Source: Microcystis panniformis FACHB-1757 (GTDB lineage: Bacteria; Cyanobacteriota; Cyanobacteriia; Cyanobacteriales; Microcystaceae). From it: DNA of 64,000 nucleotides. Location of the stretch: NCBI RefSeq assembly GCF_001264245.1, contig NZ_CP011339.1, positions 682,001-746,000 of the forward strand, read 5' to 3'. Of the stretch, positions 19,301 through 26,569 are shown piece after piece (the first letter of the stretch is position 1; each line of letters starts with the position of its first letter). The translations under genes and the position numbers were made by a program. The notes under the pieces were generated by a model that did not search any database, was not told the origin of the DNA, and worked only from the letters and a program-made list of their open reading frames with translations.

Positions 19301-20330
19301 TAAACCCTTTTTCATGGCGTGCTTCCTCAAACTTAGCCGTTAGATCAAACTGCCGATGTTCTAGACTAGAAGATAGGGTTAAAGCTTCTAATTGATCTTC
19401 AATAATAGATCGAGAATTGTTGTCAATTTTTTGACCTAAATAAGCGGATAATGCCTCCGTTCCCGTATTTCCTACAGCCACTTCTACCGAAATTTCTCTC
19501 TCTGTATTGGTTGGAGACGCAAACTTTAAGCGGGCATAGCAAAGCATTCTTTGAGGTATTTGTTCATTGCTTTTAACGGGAATGTCCCACTTGAATTCTT
19601 CTTGTATCGCTTTGATTAATTCTTGTGTAGTTAATTGAGATTTTGATTTGATGAATTGATTGAAATAATCCTTTTCTAATTGACGATACCACCCAATCAC
19701 ATCATACTGTAAACTATCAGTAGGTTGAGGAGAATAATCATCATAAAATCCAAAAACGCTGTGACAATTGGGATAAAAAGCCGCAAAAGTCGGTTCACCA
19801 TAACCTACGGCAGTTAATAAGGGTAAGTATTCAGCCTTGGGATCATTTTCTAACCAAGCTTCTATAGGCAGTTTGCGACCTAAATAGCGAAATGGTTGAT
19901 GATTACCATTACCATTTTTTATCTCAATGGGATAAACAATACTACCTAACTGCTCCCCTTCTCCTTCCCGATAAAGATAATCACTCTCCACTACCCATTG
20001 ACGTTTTTTGCCGTTAAGAGTGCGTGTTACTAACCAGCGATTAGGAACTGATGGGAAAACTGTCTTTTTATCGCTATCTTGAATCCCTTTTGTTAAAGCA
20101 TCGGGTAACGCCCAATGTAAATGGATTCCCGCTTTCAGGTAGAGATTTTGATTTTGAAAGGGTTGGGAAACAATCTCCTCGCTGATATGAGCAATATTCG
20201 GATTTACGTCTCTTTTTCTATTAAAATAAGGAACTATGCTCAAATCTGCCATCGCCTCTACAACTAGGCGATCTCTTTTCAGATAGAGAGCATCCAAATG
20301 AATAGGAATCATTAAAATACTATTGACCAT
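16326..20330 (-). CDS. Giant 1334-aa uncharacterised protein, first gene of the operon
   Basis: A 1334-codon uninterrupted gene beginning MVNSILMIPIHLDALYLKRD at 20330. It matches no family I can name. Visible features are an N-terminal conserved-looking part (KAGIHLHWALPDAL, NRWLVTRTLNGK, FGFYDDYSPQP), a helical middle (about 420-590) with two tandem 38-residue repeats at about 500-577, and a beta-rich C-terminal half (SRYWQPTEPVVLMAGEG, GRPIALVRASLNLELEGLP, LLTMLIDPRGKVHATTGILP). No signal peptide or membrane helix is seen. It is the promoter-proximal gene: the five large genes follow on the minus strand with short gaps. Function is unknown. Confidence 0.85.
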   Translation of the reverse strand: MVNSILMIPIHLDALYLKRDRLVVEAMADLSIVPYFNRKRDVNPNIAHISEEIVSQPFQNQNLYLKAGIHLHWALPDALTKGIQDSDKKTVFPSVPNRWLVTRTLNGKKRQWVVESDYLYREGEGEQLGSIVYPIEIKNGNGNHQPFRYLGRKLPIEAWLENDPKAEYLPLLTAVGYGEPTFAAFYPNCHSVFGFYDDYSPQPTDSLQYDVIGWYRQLEKDYFNQFIKSKSQLTTQELIKAIQEEFKWDIPVKSNEQIPQRMLCYARLKFASPTNTEREISVEVAVGNTGTEALSAYLGQKIDNNSRSIIEDQLEALTLSSSLEHRQFDLTAKFEEARHEKGFNAVSSGRIWTITLGSTNTTTANAEDAQAQSEVTLPDNIAPKLNQLNLSQQKYDCTFDEIESMRRQLFSDWYKYMLSAYPPQGSTAQYPDIDEVKYYIEEKGIEPLKAKLNDLENYEKLLNKSLTQLQQAITQVNITQCKLKVSDILDWEKLINQLEQGTTEPIKRIKQLIPDLASKIAGENQGKIIDALNLIFTKNETEPIKRIEQLIPDLSSKIAGKNQGEIIDALNLIFTKNEEELVRCNRLLLEVSFPQLILKAPPPYTLKPIAGSRYWQPTEPVVLMAGEGVKPTIRHGQDGRLRDDGLLECEILQQEEDIFLNGFSSILGKIDQIANNKKGEHIGFNTWEEQPWHPFLLEWEVEVFPLQNGCNHGIYNHQYDAEFITGNYTLKENEPELSLQYGKGAVLKAANVYSGRSILTPHAGIKLKEKIEVYLKKQLPDEAKEYYELNLSEQEEAYQKRIQDWYKDKPNSLTNLDQQEKIQAIQAWYEQKPCYDPSNPNLIFTNLFSDQKAKDPIYTAIRAYQNLLSLNCLSQALGGFNEALLMHKQTLQLPIADPLGFNDYQPFTNEIKEMVQQSVRSAPEPLNDFNPIRSGVMKILRLRLVDTFGQVKDLDIRNIITPEQMTTPGSPYLISLPPRLVQPARINFRWLSAIEGEQEMNSHPATTPICGWILPNNLDNSLAIYDNQGKALGSINQLAKWQAAPGENTVIPFDKIDDHLQKVINYIIKQGAEFLSNFISALDSGLENIDPENSAQNQGLALLMGRPIALVRASLNLELEGLPAINQDWGGFWQDLRRNFRETDGFEKVKFPIRLGEYKQLNDGLLGYWLEGDNGSLKDVFYAPQSDLEGINHPAIKFHNGNNPWHIDLNLKDSPTLLTMLIDPRGKVHATTGILPTKSIDIPPDQYQQALEKIEITFFSAPILTDYGKINLALPDEVGYQWSWLEKEKEQWSTADKIGQTNVNAIFSGKQEIREGWLKLSTKKEPPNPNSPNP
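18601..18828. repeat. Two tandem 114-bp repeats inside the 1334-aa gene
   Basis: Two nearly identical 114-bp units (18601-18714 and 18715-18828) encode two 38-residue helical repeats beginning EPIKRI and ending ALNLIFTKNE. They differ at only a few bases, which points to a recent in-frame duplication. Confidence 0.9.
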
Positions 20331-20649
20331 GTTCTAATTAGGATTACAAGCATTTACTGTTGCTCTGATTCTAACAGGTTTAGTTTTCTAATGTTATAAT
20401 GTTTAGTGTTTATTCACAAATCAGATTTATTTTTTCGGGTGCATCTCATAAGTAGGGTTGGCTGAATAAATCTAAAAACCGATGCTCTAAGTAGTTGGAC
20501 AAAAGTAAAGTTAACTGTGGGGTAAGGAGTCGGTCGTCGGTCGTCAGTCCCGATGCCAAAGTTGGCACCGCCAAGCCTGAAAGTGGTACTTTTCCCTCCT
20601 GCCCCCTGCCTCTTTCAAGTCGGTCGTCAGTAAGAATTGCGGCAATTTA

Positions 20650-20693
20650 CATTTCTTAAGATAGACAACAGAATTTATGTCAGACTACTTAAC
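20650..20693. repeat. 44-bp dispersed repeat (second copy at 38100)
   Basis: The block starts CATTTCTTAAGATAGACAAC and ends GACTACTTAAC. It recurs at 38100-38143 with only a few differences. It may be the remnant end of a mobile element. No inverted partner was recognised. Confidence 0.7.
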
Positions 20694-20823
20694 AAATATA
20701 TCTTGACCACTATTCCTTGCGCGATAAACGAGCTTCGGCGGGTCTTGTTGCCAGAAAAAGTATGGGTCTTAGGAACTAGGACTCCTGCTTGGGTCGGGAC
20801 AGAGCCTTGCAACCAGGAAAAAG

Positions 20824-20862
20824 CTACTAAGTGAGACATAATTTCTTAGTCTCACTTAGTAG
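20824..20862. repeat. Perfect 14-bp inverted repeat (hairpin)
   Basis: CTACTAAGTGAGAC (20824-20837) and its exact inverse GTCTCACTTAGTAG (20849-20862) flank an 11-nt loop. There is no T-run on either side, so a simple terminator is unlikely. It could be a structured RNA, a protein-binding palindrome or the core of a MITE. Confidence 0.85.
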
Positions 20863-21344
20863 AGGATGTTGGGTTTTACTTCCCGCAACCCAACCTTGTA
20901 TCTTGAGAAGCAGGCAACCCGTCCCAACCTAGGTAAAAAATACCGCTTTGTAGCTTGGGTGCCTATATTCTGAAAAAGGGCTTGTACATCCAGTTCAACC
21001 GAGGTGCTTGACACCGTTAGGTAGCCACCGGAGCCACGCCGTCATCCCGAGGATACAAGCTCGAACAATCGCGCTTAGGCTTTAAACCTCCTATTCGCAA
21101 GGACGAGTATTCAAAGGGACAAAATAACTCAATCCTAGTAACGCTCTTCTGGGACTTTCGGAAATCCCTAACCGAATCCAGATTCTGAAACCCTTGGTTG
21201 ACAAGTGATGGCTAACTTTTTTTCTAATAAAAACTCAAATTTAGGGTTTCTGTTAGTTAGCGATAGCTTGAAGGCTTACTCCATAAGAGAGCTAGGGTTT
21301 AGAGACTGTAAGACTTTTGCCAGACTCCCTCCAAGAGCGTTATA

Positions 21345-21500
21345 AACTTTGACATCCTCACCGCCGTAAACGGACGGTGATTCCCAAACCTCACGATTTA
21401 GGTTTCTGCTTCTTTCCCGAAGGATTTTTCGCACCTGCCTTAACAGATTTACTCTGTTCTGGTCTTATGGTCGCTCTACAGACTGACACCGCAAGCCCTG
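21345..21500 (-). ncRNA. Possible reRNA/omega-RNA at the 3' end of tnpB
   Basis: In studied TnpB elements the guide RNA is transcribed from the 3' end of tnpB through the right-end hairpin. The corresponding segment here carries the right-end hairpin at about 21355-21385. Its boundaries and guide sequence (bases just outside the right end, below about 21345) are inferred from position only. Confidence 0.3.
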
Positions 21501-22578
21501 CGGCCAAAATATTTTTACTCGCGTTAATATCTCGGTCATGGTGAGTCCCACAGTCTGGACAATCCCACTCTCGAACATTTAACGGCATTTTTTCAGCAAT
21601 ATACCCGCAATTACTACATCTTTTAGAGCTAGGAAACCATCTATCTATTTCGATGTAGTTTCTCCCATACCAACGGCATTTGTAGGCTAATTGTCTAGTG
21701 ATTTCTCCCCAACTAACGTCAGATATTGCCTGAGATAATTTCGGGTTTTTGACCATATTCTTGACGGCTAAATTATCAACCACAATCGTTTGTTTTTCAC
21801 GAACTAATTGAGTGGTTAGCTTATGTAAATGGTCTTTTCTACTATCGGTGATTTGAGCGTGAATCCTTGCTACTTTGATTTTTGCCTTTTCCCGATTTTT
21901 TGACCCTTTCTGTTTTCGAGAAAGACTTTTAGATGCTCTTCGCAGTCTCCGATAATGCTTGTTAAAATGCTCAGGATTAGATACTTTGTCACCATCGCTG
22001 GTAATCACAAGGCTACTAATTCCTAAGTCAATTCCGATGGCTTTATCTGTTACTGGTAATGGCTTAATTGTTGGGTCATCAAATCTTATTGAAATATGCC
22101 AACGTCCAGAAGGATGTAATCTGACTGTTACTGTACTTGGTTCACATCCGTCTGGTATTTGTCTTGACCATCGAATAGGTAAAGGTTCTGTGCATTTGGC
22201 TAAATAGATTTGTCTGTCTTTAAATTTAAAGGCTGATTTGGTAAATTCGGCACTTCCTCCCTGATGTTTTTTCTTAAAGTTAGGATACTTAGTACGACCA
22301 GCAAAGAAATTGGTAAAAGCTGTTTGTAAATGTCTTAACCCTTGTTGTAAAGGTACACAGCTTACTTCGTTTAAAAAGTCTAATTCTTCTTGTTTTTTCC
22401 AATCGGTTAGCATTGAAGAAGTTTGAGCGTAGCCTACTCTTTCTTGCTTTTCGTACCATGCTTGTGTTCGTTCGTGGAGAGCTTTGTTGTAAACTAATCT
22501 TACACAGCCCAATGTGCGCCGCAATAGCGACTCTTGTGTTGGTGTGGGGTAAAATCGAAACGAGTAGGCTTTTTCCAT
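21391..22578 (-). CDS. tnpB: TnpB RNA-guided endonuclease family protein
   Basis: A full-length 395-residue TnpB starting MEKAYSFRFYPTPTQESLLR. The RuvC residues are visible: Asp in AIGIDLGISSLV (about 186), Glu/Asp in IVVDNLAVKNMVK (about 265) and Asp in HDRDINASKNI (about 350). The zinc ribbon CSNCGY..CPDCG (about 317-340) sits between the last two. TnpB cuts DNA guided by an RNA from the element's right end and helps IS200/IS605 elements persist. It is the only gene of its element. It looks intact, with ATG start at 22578. Confidence 0.93.
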   Translation of the reverse strand: MEKAYSFRFYPTPTQESLLRRTLGCVRLVYNKALHERTQAWYEKQERVGYAQTSSMLTDWKKQEELDFLNEVSCVPLQQGLRHLQTAFTNFFAGRTKYPNFKKKHQGGSAEFTKSAFKFKDRQIYLAKCTEPLPIRWSRQIPDGCEPSTVTVRLHPSGRWHISIRFDDPTIKPLPVTDKAIGIDLGISSLVITSDGDKVSNPEHFNKHYRRLRRASKSLSRKQKGSKNREKAKIKVARIHAQITDSRKDHLHKLTTQLVREKQTIVVDNLAVKNMVKNPKLSQAISDVSWGEITRQLAYKCRWYGRNYIEIDRWFPSSKRCSNCGYIAEKMPLNVREWDCPDCGTHHDRDINASKNILAAGLAVSVCRATIRPEQSKSVKAGAKNPSGKKQKPKS

Positions 22579-22625
22579 ACCTCACGTTTTAGCATATATT
22601 TCGTAAACGATGCTCATATTTAACA

Positions 22626-22673
22626 GTAAAGCCGTCGTAGAACGACGGGGTTTCAGACCCAAAATTTTCGATG
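22626..22673. repeat. Terminal hairpin of the tnpB element (repeat shared with 141 and 45021)
   Basis: CCGTCGT-AGA-ACGACGG, a perfect 7-bp hairpin, followed by GGTTTCAGACCCAAAATTTT. It forms the upstream end of the tnpB element. Confidence 0.65.
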
Positions 22674-22787
22674 ACACAAGAAAAAACATGGGTGGGGAGC
22701 GATGTCAGTAAAGATGTTCTAGATATCTATCTGCTACCCCAAGGTCTCAGCTGACAACAACCCAATAGCGAGCTACAATATCTGCGA

Positions 22788-23387
22788 TCACTTTCTGGCT
22801 TTGCGGATAGCACTCCCTAGTATTAAACCCCCAAGGGTAATATAAGCAAGAACGCTGCTGGATTCTGGAGTCGTTCTTTTAGATGCAACACGAATCTGAA
22901 CAAGAACATCATCGTCATCATCATCTACAGTGAAAGATGCAGCGTCATCAAGATGAGCTAAGAAGATATTAGTATCTAGTAACTCAAATGTATTTCCTCC
23001 GAAACCAAGGCTATTATCTAGATCTGAAAAAACTATTTGTGAAGCCCTATCTGTGCCTCCAATTGTAGCGAAAAAACTTTGACCATTCCAGTTAGTTAGA
23101 ACCGCCAGTGGAATTGGTTGATCTGGATTAAAAGACCCCAAAAAAACCTCACTGTTTGTTGATGGATTATTCGGCAATCCTGAAAGAACCGGAACAAAGT
23201 TTTCTGAAGTAGTCCCAAGACCAAACTCAGAATTGGCACCAGCACCACCTCCTAAGGATTTAACGTAAATATCAACCTGATCAGGAAATTTAAACTCTGC
23301 TGCACTGCTTAGATTAGTAATACCGCCAACGAATAAAGCAAGAGCAAAAGTAAATAAGGGATATTTGGGGTTGCAGGGATTGAACAT
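22788..23387 (-). CDS. PEP-CTERM-anchored exported protein
   Basis: A 199-residue secreted protein. The N-terminus has a signal peptide (hydrophobic FTFALALFVGGI followed by NLSSAAEF, cleavage near residue 30). The C-terminus has the three-part PEP-CTERM sorting signal: TPESSS, a hydrophobic helix (VLAYITLGGLILG) and a basic tail (SAIRKARK). In between is an unrecognised beta-rich domain with an unusual run of seven Asp (about 153-159). PEP-CTERM proteins are processed by exosortase at the cell envelope. A MITE lies just upstream (23435), so its promoter region may be altered. Confidence 0.85.
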   Translation of the reverse strand: MFNPCNPKYPLFTFALALFVGGITNLSSAAEFKFPDQVDIYVKSLGGGAGANSEFGLGTTSENFVPVLSGLPNNPSTNSEVFLGSFNPDQPIPLAVLTNWNGQSFFATIGGTDRASQIVFSDLDNSLGFGGNTFELLDTNIFLAHLDDAASFTVDDDDDDVLVQIRVASKRTTPESSSVLAYITLGGLILGSAIRKARK

Positions 23388-23434
23388 TTTTGTTGCTCCT
23401 CAAAAATTAATTCTTTTTTTGTTGTTCGTTATCT

Positions 23435-23567
23435 GGCTCTTCTGGTTTATGTGTGGAAACGAAGCCTATACTGATAGTTTCTTCGGCAAAATAGTCGTAA
23501 AAGTCCTTCTCAGTCAACATTTCACGATTCCATAAGCAAAAATTATCACACAAAGTCGAGAAGAGCC
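23435..23567. mobile_element. 133-bp MITE (GGCTCTTCT ends, 7-bp TSD GTTATCT)
   Basis: The element is bounded by GGCTCTTCT and AGAAGAGCC, with GTTATCT at 23428-23434 and 23568-23574. It is diverged from the copies at 2878 and 61768 and closer to the one at 39514. It lies between the PEP-CTERM and RTX genes. Confidence 0.92.
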
Positions 23568-23683
23568 GTTATCTTTTGTTCCTTGAGAACAAGGTTCATG
23601 CTTTTAGTTTGACCAGTGAGCAAAAATTCCCCAGTCGTCTGGAACAGGCGAACCAAAAGATTCGCCCGCCCACTCCCAATTAG

Positions 23684-24295
23684 TTAAATAAGCTGAACAT
23701 CGAAAGAGACAGCAAACCCGGCGGGGCGATTTTCAATGGTTGCGAATTGTTGCCCAAGAAAACTTAACCCACCTGTTAAGCTATTGTAGTTAAATTGGCT
23801 AAGGCTACTAGCATTAAATCCGGACTTACTGATTTGGATGACATCGCCCTCTATCCACTGAAAATCCTTGATTACGTCAACTCCTTCTAGAAGAGAACCG
23901 AAAAAAAAGGCATCGGCACCAGTGCCGCCAGTGAGGATATCATTGCCATAGCCGCCATAGACAAAGTCATTCCCAGCGCCTCCTAATAGAACATCGTTGT
24001 CGGCTCCGCCAAAGAGATAATCAGTGTCGTTTCCGCCTGATAAAGTGTCAGCACCCGCTTCGCCAATGAGCAAGTCACTACCGTTTCCGCCGAAGACATT
24101 GTCATTTCCAGCGCGGCCGAAGATGATATCTGCACCATCTCCACCATCAATGTAGTCGTTGCCTATTCCACCGTCGATGTAGTCGTTGCCTCCTTGGCCG
24201 TAAATGCTATCATTCCCTTCATTCCCGTACATGGTGTCATTACCGAAACTGCCGAACAAGAAGTCATTGTAAATTGTACCGTTGTAAACTGGCAT
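23684..24295 (-). CDS. RTX (haemolysin-type Ca-binding repeat) protein
   Basis: A 203-residue protein made almost entirely of nonapeptide RTX repeats (GGxGxDxUx), for example YGQGGNDYIDGGIGNDYI and GGAGNDFVYGGYGNDI, at about residues 15-130. A typical C-terminal cap follows (GADAFFFGSLLEGVDVIKDF). RTX proteins fold on binding Ca2+ outside the cell and are usually exported by type I secretion through their C-terminus. No enzymatic domain is present, so it may be a small surface or matrix protein. No type I secretion genes are in the window. Confidence 0.93.
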   Translation of the reverse strand: MPVYNGTIYNDFLFGSFGNDTMYGNEGNDSIYGQGGNDYIDGGIGNDYIDGGDGADIIFGRAGNDNVFGGNGSDLLIGEAGADTLSGGNDTDYLFGGADNDVLLGGAGNDFVYGGYGNDILTGGTGADAFFFGSLLEGVDVIKDFQWIEGDVIQISKSGFNASSLSQFNYNSLTGGLSFLGQQFATIENRPAGFAVSFDVQLI

Positions 24296-24398
24296 TAGCT
24301 GTCAACTCCTGTGAATTAATTAAGTTGATGATTCAAGTCAAACATTCAGAGCAAATAACATTCAATAGATACTGAATAACAAATTGGTATCAGCCAAC

Positions 24399-24458
24399 AA
24401 CTCTAAATAACTCTAAATAGCTCTAAATAACCGTACATAACTTTAAATAACAATTAAT
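24399..24458. promoter_or_regulatory. Array of six 10-bp iterons (AACTCTAAAT type)
   Basis: Six head-to-tail 10-bp units occur in exact helical register: AACTCTAAAT twice, then AGCTCTAAAT, AACCGTACAT, AACTTTAAAT and AACAATTAAT. A further CTCTAAAT lies at about 24512. The array sits between the divergent RTX and DUF4384-like genes. One unit per DNA turn is what a cooperatively binding regulator would use. The likely binder is the helix-turn-helix-like N-terminus of the gene at 24559, by inference. Confidence 0.6.
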
Positions 24459-24558
24459 AACAGTGCTTTCTCTTTCTCATCAAAATATTGACAAATCCGA
24501 GAAAATGATGTAATCTCTAAATATCTCCATTAATTTTTTGATTATTTTTGAACTAAAA

Positions 24559-25593
24559 ATGGTTGGCATTCCTGACAGGATAGGAACTAAAGATAAAGAC
24601 CTATTGCAAAAAGCATTTCTAAACCAGATCTTGCAAAGTACTGGTTTGATAAAAAATCAAGATCATAGTTGTTTATTTCAACTTCTATATAATCCAAAAA
24701 ATCAAGATAAAAAAAGAAGTGAAATTGTCGAAATAATGAAAGATAAGCATAATCTTCATTATACGGAAGCAACTATTAATGAATATGCGAAAAGAATTAG
24801 GAGAATAATGGTAGATGTGTTTAAACAAGCGATGATAGACGATGGATTAGAATTAAGTGTCAATTTAATTACTACTAAATATGAGAAGAAAGGAAAACCT
24901 CAGAATTCAATTGAACCTCATCAAGTGACTTATCAATGGTTATGGGAGAAAAAATTTCCTCGGATGGGTTGGGAATTAGCAAAAGAAGTTGCTGCACCTG
25001 CTTGTAATAAGTTAACGATGCTGGATATTAATGAAAATTTTGAGGGAGAAAAATCCCCTAATGGAGGAGCCTCAAACGGGAGTTCAAAAAGGGGTCTAGT
25101 TATGAATGGTACTGTAATTAAGCCAGAGCCAGATAAGGGTAATTATATTTATCTTAACAAGCCCCATTATTTATGGGTTAATTTACCTGACAATGGTCAA
25201 TATTTATTATTAATTAATGAGACGGTAGAAGGAAATTTTTATCTCTTTAGTCCTTCAAGAGCATTTGCCTATGTTCCTTATACTAAGCTGTCAGAAGGAC
25301 TTCGTTTACCCCCGTCTGAAGGACTAGCTCGATTTTTCCAATATGATGCAGTAGGAGATGAATATTTTCTGGCAATTGTCACAGAGCAACCCATTGATTT
25401 ATCTTGGGTTAATGGGGAATCTGACCCTACAGATATTATTTTAAGTCAAGAGCGTCTTGAGGAGATATTTATTAAATTGGGTCAACAGGGTAATAGTGAA
25501 GTGTTTTATAAGCGGTTTAAGGTGGTGGAACAAACAATTAATTACTCTGAGCAATCGGCAACAATAATCAACAACAAAAACTTAGTTTATTAA
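24559..25593 (+). CDS. N-terminal HTH-like, C-terminal DUF4384-like regulator or adaptor
   Basis: From ATG 24559 the product is 344 residues. A TTG at 24538 would add seven, and no clear ribosome site decides between them. The N-terminal ~115 residues are helical and basic (RSEIVEIMKDKHNLHYTEAT, INEYAKRIRRIMVDVF) and look like a winged-helix DNA-binding domain. A Gly/Ser/Asn linker (about 160-180) leads to a beta-rich C-terminal domain (HYLWVNLPDNGQYLLLINET, NFYLFSPSRAFAYVPYTKL) resembling DUF4384. Such proteins occur beside CHAT or caspase-like proteins in cyanobacteria, and here the partner is the TPR-CHAT gene at 26570. The two genes were probably adjacent before the VapBC insertion. Confidence 0.65.
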   Translation: MVGIPDRIGTKDKDLLQKAFLNQILQSTGLIKNQDHSCLFQLLYNPKNQDKKRSEIVEIMKDKHNLHYTEATINEYAKRIRRIMVDVFKQAMIDDGLELSVNLITTKYEKKGKPQNSIEPHQVTYQWLWEKKFPRMGWELAKEVAAPACNKLTMLDINENFEGEKSPNGGASNGSSKRGLVMNGTVIKPEPDKGNYIYLNKPHYLWVNLPDNGQYLLLINETVEGNFYLFSPSRAFAYVPYTKLSEGLRLPPSEGLARFFQYDAVGDEYFLAIVTEQPIDLSWVNGESDPTDIILSQERLEEIFIKLGQQGNSEVFYKRFKVVEQTINYSEQSATIINNKNLVY

Positions 25594-25646
25594 AGGAGGA
25601 TAGTAACATGAATCAAGCCATAATTAACCAGATACAATAGTATAAC
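25461..25646 (+). repeat. Duplicated gene-junction segment, copy 1 (partner 26375-26557)
   Basis: This segment carries the 3' end of the DUF4384-like gene, a strong AAAGGAGG ribosome site and ATGAATCAAGCC.., the original start of the TPR-CHAT gene. In this copy the reading frame stops after ten codons (CAA TAG). The partner copy at 26375-26557 keeps the open frame but has ATC in place of the ATG. The two copies flank the VapBC module. Confidence 0.9.
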
Positions 25647-25717
25647 TAGATCGCATCATGCCAGCAATCGCCCTTGCCCATTGTCAACAGTAATTGCCCA
25701 TAAAATAGGAAAAAACA

Positions 25718-25978
25718 ATGCAAATTTCTATTCAACTAGACGATGAACACGCTCAAAAACTAGCCTATATTCAACAAACCACCCAAGAAAATACTTTAGA
25801 AACCATTCAACAAGCCATTGAACTACGCTATCAACAACTCCAAGAAAAAACACACGATCCCCTAGCTAAATTAAAACAAAGTTCCTTTATCGGTAGCTTT
25901 GAAGCAGAGGCTGACTTTGCCGAAAACTCAGAAAACATTTTGCATTCACTCCTATCCGAAAAAAATGATCATTGCTGA
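25718..25978 (+). CDS. VapB-like antitoxin
   Basis: An 86-residue acidic protein. The N-terminus (MQISIQLDDEHAQKLAYIQ .. TLETIQQAIELRYQQLQ) has the beta-strand plus two helices of a ribbon-helix-helix DNA-binding domain. The C-terminal tail (SFIGSFEAEADFAENSENIL) is the part that in this family wraps around the toxin; the DPLAKLKQSSFIGSF pattern is typical. It overlaps the PIN toxin gene by 14 bp, the usual VapBC arrangement, and probably autoregulates. Confidence 0.85.
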   Translation: MQISIQLDDEHAQKLAYIQQTTQENTLETIQQAIELRYQQLQEKTHDPLAKLKQSSFIGSFEAEADFAENSENILHSLLSEKNDHC

Positions 25979-26375
25979 TACAGGATTCTTTCTCGCTCTT
26001 GGCAATCGAAAAGACAAAGATCACTCGTTAGCCATTCAAACTATTTATAGTCAAAATGAAGCCTTAATTACCACCTATCCTGTTATCACCGAAACCTGTT
26101 ATTTACTCTTAGCCAGAATAGGTAATCAGGCGCAAATCAACTTTTTGCAGGGATTGGTTAACGATAACTTTGAAATATTTCATTTACAAAATCATCATAT
26201 TGAACGAATGATTGAATTAATGGATCGTTACGCTAACTTACCGATGGATATGGCAGACGCTTCTTTGATTGTATTAGCAGAGCATCTAGGACATGGAAGA
26301 ATATTAACTGTTGATCGTCGAGATTTCAGTATCTATCGTTGGAACAATACGGAGGTTTTTAACAACTTATTGTAG
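25965..26375 (+). CDS. PIN-domain toxin (VapC family ribonuclease)
   Basis: From ATG 25965 the product is 136 residues; the frame extends upstream but the PIN domain starts here. The four acidic positions are visible: D5 (MIIADTGFF), E in YPVITETCYLL (about 44), D in LPMDMADASLIV (about 96) and D in ILTVDRRDFSIY (about 115). VapC toxins cleave tRNA or rRNA and are held inactive by the antitoxin encoded just upstream. The gene ends exactly where the second copy of the flanking duplication begins, so the module marks an insertion. Confidence 0.9.
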   Translation: MIIADTGFFLALGNRKDKDHSLAIQTIYSQNEALITTYPVITETCYLLLARIGNQAQINFLQGLVNDNFEIFHLQNHHIERMIELMDRYANLPMDMADASLIVLAEHLGHGRILTVDRRDFSIYRWNNTEVFNNLL

Positions 26376-26557
26376 GAGATATTTATTCAGGTTAATCAGG
26401 GTAATAGTGAGGTGTTTTATAAGCGGTTTAAGGTGGTAGAAAAACCCATTAATCACTCTGATCAATCAGCAACAATAATCAGCAACAAAAACTTAGTTTA
26501 TCAAAGGAAGATAGTAACATCAATCAATCCATAATTAACCAGATACAACAGTATAAC
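26375..26557 (+). repeat. Duplicated gene-junction segment, copy 2
   Basis: About 85-90% identical to 25461-25646 by eye. It begins GGAGATATTTATT immediately at the vapC stop codon and ends in the TPR-CHAT reading frame. The former start codon is ATC (26519-26521), in frame with ATG 26570. Confidence 0.9.
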
Positions 26558-26569
26558 CAAACCCTAGGA

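Larger units (their letters stand above)
20331..21344. other. 1-kb region without a recognised gene
   Basis: I find no credible coding sequence here. It holds a degenerate IS-end-like start (GGGTTGGCTGAATAA near 20455), a 44-bp block at 20650-20693 repeated at 38100-38143, and a perfect 14-bp inverted repeat at 20824-20862. Complementary-looking blocks (GGGTCGGGAC near 20791 and GTCCCAACCTAGG near 20920) could form a larger fold around that hairpin. The stretch 20940-21340 is neutral in composition and I see nothing identifiable in it. Confidence 0.5.
21345..22675 (-). mobile_element. Solitary tnpB element of the IS200/IS605 group (no tnpA)
   Basis: One gene, tnpB, lies between two hairpin-bearing ends. 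Downstream of tnpB, about 21350-21385, is the imperfect hairpin ACCGTCCG..ACGGCGGT followed by GAGGATGTCAAAG, typical of the right end of IS605-type elements. Upstream, about 22626-22675, is a second hairpin (CCGTCGT/ACGACGG). There is no Y1 transposase tnpA, so movement would depend on one in trans. Exact ends are uncertain. Confidence 0.7.

Noticed and set aside
3146..20330. Interpretation as a complete contractile injection system or prophage
   Set aside because: No sheath, tube, baseplate, AAA+ or capsid gene can be seen; only a fibre-like protein is present.
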